Source: Bacteroidia bacterium (GTDB taxonomy: Bacteria; Bacteroidota; Bacteroidia; B-17B0; Aurantibacillaceae). From it: a DNA stretch of 64,000 nucleotides. Each line of letters opens with the position of its first letter. Position 1 is the first letter of the stretch. Positions 9,501 to 19,133 of this stretch are shown in pieces. The notes under the pieces were generated by a model. That model was not told the origin of the DNA, searched no databases, and saw only the letters and a list, made by a program, of their open reading frames with translations. Where the stretch lies: NCBI GenBank assembly GCA_018000995.1, contig JAGNIU010000003.1, positions 1 through 64,000 of the forward strand, in the 5' to 3' direction. Made by a program: the position numbers and the translations under genes.

Positions 9501-10864
9501 TTGACGACTGTAGTTGTTGCCGTGGTTGTGAAACTTGGTGGTGGTCCGGCACCTATAAACGAATATGTTTGCACGGCGGGTGGCCCCGTTCCAGTATTTG
9601 TGAATGAGAATGTTGTACACGCATTAGCCGAAGTAAATGTTGCAATAGGCGGTACACCAAAAGTTAATGTTACAATACGAACAATTGGAGTACATGAACC
9701 CGGAGGTGTCATGGTTAAAGTATAATTACCACCTACAGTAGTTGTAAACGATTGATTTGGATTATTTGTTACACCACTTCCGGCAGGGCCAGTCCAATTG
9801 TAAGGTTGAAGTCCTGTAGGTGCGGTAACAGTTGCAGTACCTGCGGCACAAGCAGTAACAGTTACGTTTGAAGTTGAACCAACAGGGAAAGGAGTGTTGT
9901 TAACGTTAATTGTCATAGGAGAACAAAGCATATCAACAAACGCCATACCATGATGTGCCCAGCCATCACAGTCACCTACAGTAATTTGAATTGTAACGCA
10001 TGATCCTAAGTATGGAGTTAAGTCAACAGAATACATTTGCCAAGCAGTAGTCCAAGAAATACCTGAACTATTAGTTGTCCATCCTGCTGGTACAGTAGAT
10101 GCGCAGGACGCACCAGGGGCATTTAAACTTAAACTAGGACAAGCTAAAGGAGCATTTGAACAATTTAGCATAGTTAGTTTTAAGTATGGTTGATCGCAGC
10201 ATGCGTGACCAGAACCGTCCATTTCAGCCATATAAGCTAATTGGAATAATGCGTTTGTTGATGTAACAGGGAATGTTTGCTGAATACGAACAACCTCACC
10301 TTGATTGGTAATATTGTCGTTCATTTGCAAAATTTTCGTTCCGCCTAATGGTGAAGTTGGAATCGTACCAATTAAAGCACCACTAACGAAAGGAGTAGTT
10401 CTAATCCATGCATCTAATCCGCCCGCAGTAGGACAACACCCACCCATAGAACAAGAACTAGTGTTTGAGCCTTCTGAAATAGTCCATCCTGCTAAAGTTG
10501 CACCAACTAATCCAACAGGAGAAGCTTCGAAATCTTCATTTACACAGGGTGCTGCGTTAATAGTAGGCATTGAACCTTTTGCGAAAGAGTCCATTGAAGG
10601 TGCAGGGCTATAACCGTATTTCTTATTGATGAAATTACGTTTTGCACGATACATGTAAACTTTATATTCAATACCAAAATAACCACCTTTTAAGGCATGA
10701 GCACTATGCCCAACTTCATTGAATCCCTTAATGGAATCCGATGGAAAAATATAACTCAAATACTTCAGTCGTGAAGATTGAGATACAGATTGTGAATACA
10801 AATTTTGGTTGCTTAAAAATAAACAAGCAAAAATTAATACTGAGATTTTAAATATTTTTTTCAT
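6509..10864 (-). CDS. Giant Ig/PKD-repeat surface protein with type B T9SS sorting domain
   Basis: The protein has 1451 residues: a signal peptide (to about residue 25), an N-terminal globular region of about 300 residues with Cys pairs (ACCDQPYL, GDCDGWAHHG), then eight consecutive Ig-like modules of about 80 residues sharing the pattern Y-x-W-(T/S)-GP-x-x-F-x-S-x-x-QNP and ending in a GC pair, then two PKD-like domains and the type B (gliding-motility-associated) C-terminal domain. That domain begins YVPNAFTPNADGFNDVF and contains FDRWGEKVF and the end KSHELKGHVTLIR. The type B tail marks it as exported by T9SS. The likely role is a surface adhesin or a partner of a PorP/SprF protein; no enzymatic motif was seen. 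It is a tandem paralogue of the gene at 11073-15464. Confidence 0.88.
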   Translation of the reverse strand: MKKIFKISVLIFACLFLSNQNLYSQSVSQSSRLKYLSYIFPSDSIKGFNEVGHSAHALKGGYFGIEYKVYMYRAKRNFINKKYGYSPAPSMDSFAKGSMPTINAAPCVNEDFEASPVGLVGATLAGWTISEGSNTSSCSMGGCCPTAGGLDAWIRTTPFVSGALIGTIPTSPLGGTKILQMNDNITNQGEVVRIQQTFPVTSTNALFQLAYMAEMDGSGHACCDQPYLKLTMLNCSNAPLACPSLSLNAPGASCASTVPAGWTTNSSGISWTTAWQMYSVDLTPYLGSCVTIQITVGDCDGWAHHGMAFVDMLCSPMTINVNNTPFPVGSTSNVTVTACAAGTATVTAPTGLQPYNWTGPAGSGVTNNPNQSFTTTVGGNYTLTMTPPGSCTPIVRIVTLTFGVPPIATFTSANACTTFSFTNTGTGPPAVQTYSFIGAGPPPSFTTTATTTVVNFPPSTTYTVVHTVTNAAGCTASVQSVINVPAGPNPAFTIPTPTQCLTGNSYVFTASQAAGTHTFDFNPTVGAPPSGNATPYGPVSFTAPGTYTVTHTITNLGCTTSASSVIVVNPMPTVTANNNSPICVGGNVSFTSTGGGTYSWVGPNAFASAVQNPTITAITMPAAGIYTVNVNLLGCLGSATTQVTIATPTAAANNTGPYCAGQTIQLNGSAGTTYTWTGPAAFNSALQNPTIAASTAAMSGTYNFTVNLGGCFASGSTNVVVNALPVPVAGNNGPLCEGATLNLTGSASSTYTWSGPNSFSSNAQSPSIPSVTTTAGGTYTFTVIDANNCTNSVTTVVIINSNPPLVVNNPTVCVGDPINLTATAGGATYAWTGPLGFTSAAQNPNIAVSTIGMTGAYSVTLTTAAGCTNTAVSNVGVFAVPSPTIVTNSPICVGGQLTLSGSGGAVYQWTGPNSFSDPNQNASINPVTMAANGTYTLLATAGTCSAMTTAVVVINPLPTPNIVTNSPICIGTDINLSATGGTAFIWAGPNSFVGSNPTETITAAGMANAGTYTVVATDANGCVNFTTANVVVNAQPIVAATGTAVCENANAQLSANGGVSYSWSGPGGFVSGLQNPVIFNAGSASAGQYTVLVTDANTCTNTAVATIVINPAPIPNISSNSPICLNDVMNLTASGGTLYQWTGPNGFTSAVQSPTVLGSSFAVGGIYQVTVTDITGCFATTTINTIVNPLPVPQITSGPNVGCAPLCVTYTVQSTPTATSAYWTFGNGDAANGVLTAQSCYNAQGVYTINAVVTDINGCLGSTTYTAEVYPKPVADFNHAPIKPIINIDGEVTFTDASWGANIVSWNWFFMNTAQYTSIEQNPHFQYYEPGNYVVALIVKSDKGCMDTILRPLVVGEDYGLYVPNAFTPNADGFNDVFFPKGFGIVKYELTIFDRWGEKVFATKEFTDSWDGTFQGRGTKVCKEDVYTWLIDCTDVFGKSHELKGHVTLIR

Positions 10865-11010
10865 TGTAATATAGCTTGGTGTAAATATATAAATACCAAT
10901 GAAGTTTCCTAATACCGCTCACTAAGTAATGCAATAGTTTCACTAATTAGCTGTCTATTTTCGTCGACAAGTCTCTAAATTGTTTTAAAGTATTTTGGAG
11001 GAAAAGAAGC

Positions 11011-11038
11011 AAAAAAGCCACCGTTTAGGTGGCTTTTT
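11011..11038 (-). terminator. Intrinsic terminator of the second giant T9SS protein gene
   Basis: The stem AAAAAGCCACC (11012-11022) pairs perfectly with GGTGGCTTTTT (11028-11038) around GTTTA. It lies downstream of the stop at 11073 and separates the two paralogues, so each is its own transcription unit. Confidence 0.88.
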
Positions 11039-11072
11039 AAGCGTTTTTTTGTTAAAAATGAATGAAATAAGA

Positions 11073-14000
11073 CTATCTAATCAAAGTTACATGTCCTTTA
11101 AGCTCGTGAGATTTTCCAAATACATTAGTAACATTAATTAACCAGGTGTAAGCACCTTCCTCAATAATTTTACTTCCGCGTCCTTGGAAAGTACCATCCC
11201 AACCTTCTTCAAATACATTTGTGTGGAATACTTTTTCCCCCCAACGGTCAAAAACATTTATTTCATATTTCACAATACCAAAACCTTTTGGTTGGAAAAT
11301 ATCATTTAAACCATCACCATTAGGAGTGAAGGCATTTGGAACATAAATTCCATAATCTTCTCCTACAACTAAAGTTCTAACAATAGTATCTAAACAACCT
11401 TTATCGCTTTTTACAACTAAAGCTACTGCATAAGTTCCCGGTTCAGTATACATGAACATTGGATTTTGTAGAATAGAAGTGTATTGAGCTGTATTCATAA
11501 AGTACCAATTCCAGCTAGTTATAGTTGCATTGTAAGAAGCATCCGTGAATGTTACTTCCTGATCAATATTAAGAATTGGTTTAATTGGTGCGTGATTGAA
11601 ATCTGCAACAGGTGTTGGATAAACTTCAACAGTTTGAGTATTGCTTCCTGTACATCCATTAGCGTCGGTTACAGTTGCTCCAACAGTATATATACCAACT
11701 GAAGAATAACAATTATCAGTATTCATAACACCATTAATTGTTGAGCCATCACCCATTGTCCAGATTGCACTTACTAAACCGGTTCCGGTAACTGTAAATG
11801 TTGCACAAACCGGCGAACAACCTTTGTTGTTTGCAGCAATTATATTAGCAGATGGTAAAGCATTTACAACGGCGTTAACAGCTGTAGTTGCAGTACAACC
11901 ATTAAGACTTGATGCAGTTAAATTGTAAGTGCCTGCATAAGAAACAGAACTCGCTAAAACTGTAAATGTAGATCCTGAACCAAATGAACCGTTAGGTCCG
12001 CTCCAAGAGTAAGAAACTCCACCTGTTCCGTTAAAGCTTAAAACACCACCAACACAAACCGGCGCCATTACATTAGCAATTGGAGTAGGAACTTGTTCAA
12101 CAGTTGCAGTGGTTACTGCAGTATTGGTACAACCTTGTGCACTTGTCACTGTAACAGTATAAACTCCGTTCATCGACATTGTTGCACTTGGTATGTTTGG
12201 ATTTTGAGCTGAAGATGTGAATCCTCCAGGACCACTCCACGCATAAGTAGAACCACCGTTTGCGTTTAATATAATTGTAGAGTTTTCACAAACAGAAGAT
12301 GTGTTAGCGCTCACAACCGGAGTTGGATTAACTAGAACATTTGTATTTGAAGTACCAATACAACCATTTGCATCAGTAACAGTAACTACATATGAACCGC
12401 TATGACCAACAACCGCATTTGGCACTGTTGGATTTTGTAAGTTTGAATTGAAACTTGTTGCGCTCCACGTGTAAGAAACAAACGCTCCAACATTTAATTG
12501 GATAGTTGTTCCTGGACAATAAGGTCCTGTATTTGCAGGAACCGGTACTGGAAGAGCATTAACTGTTACAGAAGTTGTAGCAAAAGATAAACAACCTCCG
12601 TTTGAAGTAGTAACACTATAAGTTCCCGACATAGCAGAAGTAGAACCACCAATTGTAGGGTTTTGTAAGTTCGAATTAAAGCCCGGGCCAGTCCAAGTAT
12701 AAGATGTACCGGCAGGAGTATTTAATTGAATTGTAGCACCCGCACAATAAGGGCCAGTGTTAGCGGCAGTAGTAGTAGGGGTAGTAACCGTTACACTAAC
12801 AGTACCTGTGTTTTTACAACCTTGTGTGCTTGTCACTGTAACCGTGTATACACCAGCCATAGCAGTTGTAGCACCCGTTATAATTGGATTTTGAACTGCA
12901 GAAGCAAAACTATTTGGTCCGGACCATAAATAGGTTCCGCCCCCCGTAGTTGTGAGATTAATATTATTTCCTAAACAAACCGGACTATTACTTCCCATTA
13001 CCGGATTAGGTAGAGGATTAATAACAACGGTGGTTGTTTTAATACTTGTACAATTTCCAACACCGGCAGTTACTGTATAAACTCCAGCGAGAGTTGTACT
13101 TGATGCGGTTAAAGTTGGATTTTGAACTGTAGAACTAAACCCACCCGGTCCAGACCAAGTATAAGTTGCACCTGCTCCAGCATTAGCATTTAATTGCATA
13201 GTTGCCCCAACACAATAAGGACCTGTGTTTGAAACAGTAGTTGAAGCAGCACTTACAATAACAACACTTGTTGTATAAACTTGAACAGGACAACCTGTGT
13301 AACCAACATAAAAAGTATAAGTTCCAGCAGTTGCTGTTGTTGTTACTGCAATTGTAGGAGAAGAAACCATATATCCACCATAATAATATGGAGTTGGTCG
13401 ATACCAATACCAATACGAAGCACCAGCCGGAACGGAAGCGCTAAATGATAACGGTGAACCCAAACATACAGGTCCGGAATTTGAAACTGTAGCAGTTGGT
13501 GTTGTTCCCATCGTTAAATTAATTGTACGTGTTGTGATACAACCAAAATTATTCACAGTTAAAGTATATACACCATTATTTACGGTTTGCCAATTTGTAA
13601 CGGTTGCGTTTAAACCAACACCGGTCCAACTATTAGGACCAGCCCAAGTTAAAATTCCTGGCCCGCCAGCTCCTGATAGAGAACCTGTCGCACCAGCACA
13701 TGGAGGCGCAGCCGCTGTTAATATTGAAGCTGTTGGCGCGGCATTAACTACTACAACCGATTGCGTTGAAGACACACAACCTGCAGAGTTAATAGTATGC
13801 GTTACGGTAAAGTTTCCTGTTGCACTAAAGCTAACCGGACCATATGGATTTGTTAAACCTGTAGGAGGGGAGCCGACCGTTGGATTAAATGCAAATGTGT
13901 GAGAGCCCGCTGCTGTTGTTGCATTAAACGTAAACGCATTCCCGGCTAAACATTGTGTCCAGGATGGCGCAGCTGTAAATGCCGGACTCGGCCCGGGTGG

Positions 14001-15464
14001 TGTTGTTATCACCATGGAGAACGTTGCCGGACAGTTTTGCGGATTTGTTACTGTTTGATAAATGGTATAGGTTGTAGACGGTCCAAAATTCACAACGCTT
14101 GTTGCATTTGTAGTTGTGAAAGATGAAGGTGCGCCTGGACCGGTGAAAGAATAGGATTGTACAGAAGGAGGCCCTGTTCCTGTATTTGTAATTGTATATG
14201 TAGTACAAGTATTGTTAACAGTAAATCCGGCATTAGGAAAAGATCCAAATTGAAGATTAACTGTTTTAGTAATCGGCGTACAAATACCAATTGGATTCAT
14301 TGTTAATGTATAGTTCCCAGGCATAGTTGTAGTAACAGTTTGATTTGGATTGGCGGTGATACCACTACCCGCAGGACCTGTCCAACTATATGGCCCAAGT
14401 CCGGGAGGAGCAACCATTGTTCCTGTTGTAACACCACAAGCAGCAACACCAACTATGGCATTTCCTGCAGGGAATTGAATATTATTTACAGTAACTGTCA
14501 TTGGTAAACATTGGAAATCGAAGAATGCATAACCATAATGTGCCCAACCATCACAATCACCAACTGTTACTTTAATCGTAACACAAGAACCTAAGTATGG
14601 AGATAAGTCGATTGCTCTAATCATCCAAGCCGGTGTCCAAGAAATATTTGAAGAATTGGTTGACCAACCTGTTGCTGAAACTGTAGCACAAGAAGGGCCC
14701 GGAGGCGTAACACTAACTTGTGGACAAGCTAAAATGTTATTCATACAATCTAATAATTCAATCTTTAAATATGGTTGATCGCAACATGCGTGACCAGAAC
14801 CATTCATTGCAGCCATAAAGGCTAATTGAAACAATGCGTTTGAAGATGTTACAGGGAAAGTTTGTTGAATACGAACAACTTCACCTTTAGCAGTAATGTT
14901 ATCATTCATTTGAATAACCTTTGTTCCACCAAATGGTGAATTAGGAATAACACCAAGTGGTGCCGGCGCAGTCCAAGGTGTTTGACGAATCCACGCGTCA
15001 GTACTACCTGCGTTCGGGCAACAACCTGATTGAGTACAAGAACCATTTACGCCAGAGTTTTGACCCCAAGAAACTTGCCATCCCAATAAGCTGGTTCCAA
15101 TTGTTCCAACTGTAGTTGTAGATGTTGAATGCGGCGAAGCTTCAAAATCTTCGTTAATACAGGGCGCAGCATTAATAACTGGTGTATTACCGCCTTTTGC
15201 CGTTGTGTTAAAACCTGGTCCGGTTGAATAACCGTATTTTTTATTAATAAAATCACGTTTCATGCTATACATGATAACATGATATTCTGATCCAAAAAAT
15301 CCGCGATTTAAGGCCTCGTTTTTCGCAGCAGTTTCATCAAATCCTGCCATAGAATCCGACGGGAAAATATGAGTTAAATACTTAAATGGCGCTTGTGCAT
15401 TAGCGTTAGCAACGATAATAAGAGCAAAAGCACTTAAAATTAATTTTGAAAAAAACTTCTTCAT
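11073..15464 (-). CDS. Giant Ig/PKD-repeat surface protein with type B T9SS sorting domain, paralogue
   Basis: The protein has 1463 residues and the same architecture as its neighbour: signal peptide to about residue 23, the N-terminal region with the same Cys landmarks (ACCDQPYLKI, GDCDGWAHYG), eight Ig-like modules, two PKD-like domains, and the type B tail from GIYVPNAFTPNGDGLNDIF to KSHELKGHVTLIR. The ends are nearly identical between the paralogues while the middle modules have diverged. One module (around 13360-13425) is aberrant: the usual Y-x-W-x-GP core is replaced by a Tyr/Trp-rich segment, YWYWYRPTPYYYGGY. It is probably a cell-surface or secreted structural protein. The function is inferred from architecture only. 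Confidence 0.88.
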   Translation of the reverse strand: MKKFFSKLILSAFALIIVANANAQAPFKYLTHIFPSDSMAGFDETAAKNEALNRGFFGSEYHVIMYSMKRDFINKKYGYSTGPGFNTTAKGGNTPVINAAPCINEDFEASPHSTSTTTVGTIGTSLLGWQVSWGQNSGVNGSCTQSGCCPNAGSTDAWIRQTPWTAPAPLGVIPNSPFGGTKVIQMNDNITAKGEVVRIQQTFPVTSSNALFQLAFMAAMNGSGHACCDQPYLKIELLDCMNNILACPQVSVTPPGPSCATVSATGWSTNSSNISWTPAWMIRAIDLSPYLGSCVTIKVTVGDCDGWAHYGYAFFDFQCLPMTVTVNNIQFPAGNAIVGVAACGVTTGTMVAPPGLGPYSWTGPAGSGITANPNQTVTTTMPGNYTLTMNPIGICTPITKTVNLQFGSFPNAGFTVNNTCTTYTITNTGTGPPSVQSYSFTGPGAPSSFTTTNATSVVNFGPSTTYTIYQTVTNPQNCPATFSMVITTPPGPSPAFTAAPSWTQCLAGNAFTFNATTAAGSHTFAFNPTVGSPPTGLTNPYGPVSFSATGNFTVTHTINSAGCVSSTQSVVVVNAAPTASILTAAAPPCAGATGSLSGAGGPGILTWAGPNSWTGVGLNATVTNWQTVNNGVYTLTVNNFGCITTRTINLTMGTTPTATVSNSGPVCLGSPLSFSASVPAGASYWYWYRPTPYYYGGYMVSSPTIAVTTTATAGTYTFYVGYTGCPVQVYTTSVVIVSAASTTVSNTGPYCVGATMQLNANAGAGATYTWSGPGGFSSTVQNPTLTASSTTLAGVYTVTAGVGNCTSIKTTTVVINPLPNPVMGSNSPVCLGNNINLTTTGGGTYLWSGPNSFASAVQNPIITGATTAMAGVYTVTVTSTQGCKNTGTVSVTVTTPTTTAANTGPYCAGATIQLNTPAGTSYTWTGPGFNSNLQNPTIGGSTSAMSGTYSVTTSNGGCLSFATTSVTVNALPVPVPANTGPYCPGTTIQLNVGAFVSYTWSATSFNSNLQNPTVPNAVVGHSGSYVVTVTDANGCIGTSNTNVLVNPTPVVSANTSSVCENSTIILNANGGSTYAWSGPGGFTSSAQNPNIPSATMSMNGVYTVTVTSAQGCTNTAVTTATVEQVPTPIANVMAPVCVGGVLSFNGTGGVSYSWSGPNGSFGSGSTFTVLASSVSYAGTYNLTASSLNGCTATTAVNAVVNALPSANIIAANNKGCSPVCATFTVTGTGLVSAIWTMGDGSTINGVMNTDNCYSSVGIYTVGATVTDANGCTGSNTQTVEVYPTPVADFNHAPIKPILNIDQEVTFTDASYNATITSWNWYFMNTAQYTSILQNPMFMYTEPGTYAVALVVKSDKGCLDTIVRTLVVGEDYGIYVPNAFTPNGDGLNDIFQPKGFGIVKYEINVFDRWGEKVFHTNVFEEGWDGTFQGRGSKIIEEGAYTWLINVTNVFGKSHELKGHVTLIR

Positions 15465-15545
15465 TATAATATGGGTTTAAACTTAAGCGAAGTTATAGAA
15501 AACGATAGGAAACCCTCTTCCATTCACTCATTCTTATTGGATTTC

Positions 15546-15639
15546 CACGAATTAAAAAGGGGGCATTTGACCACTTTTTTGTCGATTTAAATGTGAAATT
15601 CGTCTATCTAATTAGAATTACGAGCCCTTTTAATTCGTG
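15546..15639. repeat. Inverted repeat beside the remnant sorting tail
   Basis: CACGAATTAAAAAGGG at 15546-15561 is the inverse of CCCTTTTAATTCGTG at 15625-15639, with one bulged A. The right arm lies inside the remnant tail (it encodes HELKG on the minus strand). The arms are about 63 nt apart. This could be an inverted partial duplication of the tail or chance in AT-rich DNA. Confidence 0.45.
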
Positions 15640-15642
15640 AGA
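15604..15642 (-). pseudogene. Remnant of a third type B sorting tail
   Basis: On the minus strand these 39 bases read SHELKGLVILIR-stop. The two intact giants end SHELKGHVTLIR-stop, so 10 of 12 residues and the stop position match, although many codons differ at synonymous sites. Upstream the frame loses all similarity and runs into the atpC terminator hairpin; no start or sorting-domain body remains. The best reading is the 3' end of a third tandem copy whose body was deleted, leaving the tail fused to the atpC terminator region. The rest of 15465-15710 holds only this, the inverted repeat, the terminator and a possible -7 box (TAACTTCG, 15488-15495) for the 15464 gene. Confidence 0.6.
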
Positions 15643-15652
15643 TATTGGGAGT

Positions 15653-15690
15653 AAAAACAAAAAAGGGAGCTCTTTATGAACTCCCTTTTT
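15653..15690 (-). terminator. Intrinsic terminator of atpD-atpC
   Basis: The stem AAAAAGGGAG (15660-15669) pairs with CTCCCTTTTT (15681-15690) around an 11-nt loop. It lies 20 bp downstream of the atpC stop, with further T residues on the minus strand. Confidence 0.82.
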
Positions 15691-15710
15691 AGAATTTTAT
15701 TTAAAAAAAA

Positions 15711-15947
15711 TTACTCCGCTAAAACAATTACTTTGTTTTTTAGAACCTCAACAACGCCTCCTTTAACAGGAAAACTTTGTTTATTATTCGACTCTTCAGT
15801 AATCTCAATATTACCCGCTTTCAATGTAGCAATCATTGGTGCGTGATTACTTAATACTCCGAACGATCCATCAGACCCACAAAATGTTGCAGATTTAACA
15901 GTGCCTTCGTAAAGTTTTTTGTCGGGTGTTATTATTTCGAGTTTCAT
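15711..15947 (-). CDS. atpC: F1 ATP synthase epsilon subunit, short form
   Basis: This is the epsilon subunit of the F1 sector, which sits on the central stalk. It has MKLEIITPDKKLYEG at the N terminus and FGVLSNHAPMIATLKAG, the family signature. It has only 78 residues against about 130-140 in E. coli: the N-terminal beta-sandwich is complete, but the C-terminal two-helix domain that inhibits ATP hydrolysis is absent. As far as I know, short epsilon subunits are common in Bacteroidota. It is 7 bp downstream of atpD. The other ATP synthase genes are not in this window, which fits the split atpDC / atpBEFHAG arrangement known in this phylum. Confidence 0.94.
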   Translation of the reverse strand: MKLEIITPDKKLYEGTVKSATFCGSDGSFGVLSNHAPMIATLKAGNIEITEESNNKQSFPVKGGVVEVLKNKVIVLAE

Positions 15948-15954
15948 TTTTTAA

Positions 15955-17475
<1,521 letters not shown>

Positions 17476-17487
17476 CTAAATTTGGTG

Positions 17488-17495
17488 CAAATGTA
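17488..17495 (-). promoter_or_regulatory. Putative -7 element for atpD-atpC
   Basis: TACATTTG on the minus strand is an exact TAnnTTTG match, 24 bp upstream of the atpD ATG. No convincing TTTG was found at the -33 position. Confidence 0.5.
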
Positions 17496-17569
17496 TGTAT
17501 TTATTTAAATTTCATAAAAAATATGTTAATAACTTTAGAAGCTTTATTTTTACGCTCTTGTGCCCTAAA

Positions 17570-18505
17570 ATGGAAGTAGTTAAGGATTTAGATAATTGGA
17601 GTTTTGTCGATACTGGTATCATTACCATCGGTACATTCGATGGGGTTCATCGTGGCCATAAAAAATTACTTCAAAAACTGATACAAATCAGGAACCAAAA
17701 AGGGGGTAAAAGCGTAGTTTTTACATTTGAGCCCCATCCCCGAAAAGTGCTTTTTCCTGATCAAACCGATTTACAGCTGTTATCTAACCCTGATGAAAAA
17801 ATAGAATTAATTAGAGATGCGGGTATAGATATTGTAATTGTTTACCCTTTTTCAAGAGAATTCTCTCAAATAGAACCCGAAAAATTCATAAAAGAAATAC
17901 TGGTCGAGAAATTAAAGGTGAAAACCCTTGTTATTGGCTACGATCATAAATTTGGCAAGGAACGTAAAGGCGATATCAATACATTTAGAGAAGCGTCAGG
18001 AAAATACAACTTTGATGTGCAGGAAATTCCCGCAGAAGAGATAAACGATATTAATATAAGTTCAACTAAAATACGGAAAGCTCTTTTTGATGGTAGTATT
18101 AAAGATGCAACCGCTTTTTTAGGATATAATTATTTTATAAACGGTATTGTTGTTCACGGAAAAAAATTGGGCAAAACTATTAGTTTTCCAACAGCTAATA
18201 TAAGTATAGGGGACGTCGATAAATTAATTCCTAAAAACGGTGTTTATTTGGTGGGTGTTGAGGTTGAGGGCTTTAAAGGTTTTGGGATGATGAATGTTGG
18301 CACAAATCCAACAACGGATACTGATGAAAAATTGAAACTAGAGGTAAATATTTTTAACTTTGATAAAGACATTTATAACAAACACATTAAAGTTGAGTTT
18401 ATAGAACGTTTACGTGACGAAAAAAAATTCAATTCAATTGAAGAATTAATTACCGCTATTAAAAACGACGAAACTACTTGCAAACGAATTTTAAATATTT
18501 CATAA
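17570..18505 (+). CDS. ribF: Bifunctional riboflavin kinase / FAD synthetase
   Basis: This enzyme makes FMN and then FAD from riboflavin in the cytoplasm. The N-terminal adenylyltransferase domain carries TIGTFDGVHRGHKKLL and, later, ISSTKIRKAL. The C-terminal flavokinase domain shows GKKLGKTISFPTANI and NGVYLVGVEV. I start at ATG 17570 (MEVVKDLDNWS, about 311 residues), because the 25 in-frame residues before it are not family-like and overlap the atpD promoter region. A TAACTTTA box at 17530-17537 could serve as -7 element. The 3' end overlaps the following LRR gene by 28 bp. Confidence 0.93.
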   Translation: MEVVKDLDNWSFVDTGIITIGTFDGVHRGHKKLLQKLIQIRNQKGGKSVVFTFEPHPRKVLFPDQTDLQLLSNPDEKIELIRDAGIDIVIVYPFSREFSQIEPEKFIKEILVEKLKVKTLVIGYDHKFGKERKGDINTFREASGKYNFDVQEIPAEEINDINISSTKIRKALFDGSIKDATAFLGYNYFINGIVVHGKKLGKTISFPTANISIGDVDKLIPKNGVYLVGVEVEGFKGFGMMNVGTNPTTDTDEKLKLEVNIFNFDKDIYNKHIKVEFIERLRDEKKFNSIEELITAIKNDETTCKRILNIS

Positions 18506-19086
18506 GTACAATTGTTCTTTTTTTTGCTTTATCGCAAAGCAAAGCACAGTTGTTAGATTCAGTTGCATTAGCTCATACTGATGAAATTACCAATATGGAT
18601 TCAGCACTTTTAAATCCTGATAAAGTAATTAAGTTAGTGCTTCGTAAAAAACATCTTAAAAAATTTCCTGAAGAAATTCTGAAATTTAAGAACCTTCAGT
18701 ATTTAGATATTAGCAAAAACAGTATTAAAGAATTGCCTGATGGAATTGGCGACTTAACGCAATTACAATATCTAGCTTGTAGTAAAACGGGTTTAGAACA
18801 TGTTTCGAGAGATATTGGAAAACTTAAAAATTTACGTTGGATTAATTTAAATCAGAACGAATTAGTTCTGTTGCCACCTCAATTTGGCGACATGGAAAAA
18901 TTAGAAGTGGCCGATTTATGGAGTAATAATTTAGCTGAATTTCCTGCCACTCTCGGAAAACTAAAAAATCTAAAAGTATTAGATTTAAGAAATATCTTAT
19001 TTAGCGACGAACAACATCGTTACATTCAAGAGCTTTTACCAAACGCCACGGTTTATTTATCGCCTTCATGTAAATGCAAGTGGTAG
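18478..19086 (+). CDS. Secreted leucine-rich-repeat protein, TTG start overlapping ribF
   Basis: The protein has 202 residues and begins with a signal peptide of about 23 residues ending ALSQSKA. It then holds about five leucine-rich repeats of 23 residues with the LxxLxxLxxNxLxxLPxxIGxL pattern (for example LQYLDISKNSIKELPDGIG), and ends in a Cys-containing tail, SPSCKCKW. The only plausible start is TTG at 18478-18480: an in-frame TAA lies at 18460-18462 and the next ATG would remove the signal peptide. The gene therefore overlaps ribF by 28 bp and is probably translationally coupled to it. LRRs of this kind bind proteins; the partner is unknown. Confidence 0.8.
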   Translation: MQTNFKYFISTIVLFFALSQSKAQLLDSVALAHTDEITNMDSALLNPDKVIKLVLRKKHLKKFPEEILKFKNLQYLDISKNSIKELPDGIGDLTQLQYLACSKTGLEHVSRDIGKLKNLRWINLNQNELVLLPPQFGDMEKLEVADLWSNNLAEFPATLGKLKNLKVLDLRNILFSDEQHRYIQELLPNATVYLSPSCKCKW

Positions 19087-19133
19087 ATTGATTTTTATTT
19101 CTTATTTTTATATCTCAAATTAAATTTTAAAAC

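Noticed and set aside
9459-9725. Plus-strand open frames inside the giant genes (also at 10305-10613 and 13534-13902)
   Set aside because: They are antisense shadows of repetitive Thr/Val/Pro-rich coding sequence, with low-complexity products and no family resemblance.
17495-17569. Longer N terminus of RibF
   Set aside because: The added 25 residues are not family-like and would cover the promoter region shared with atpD.
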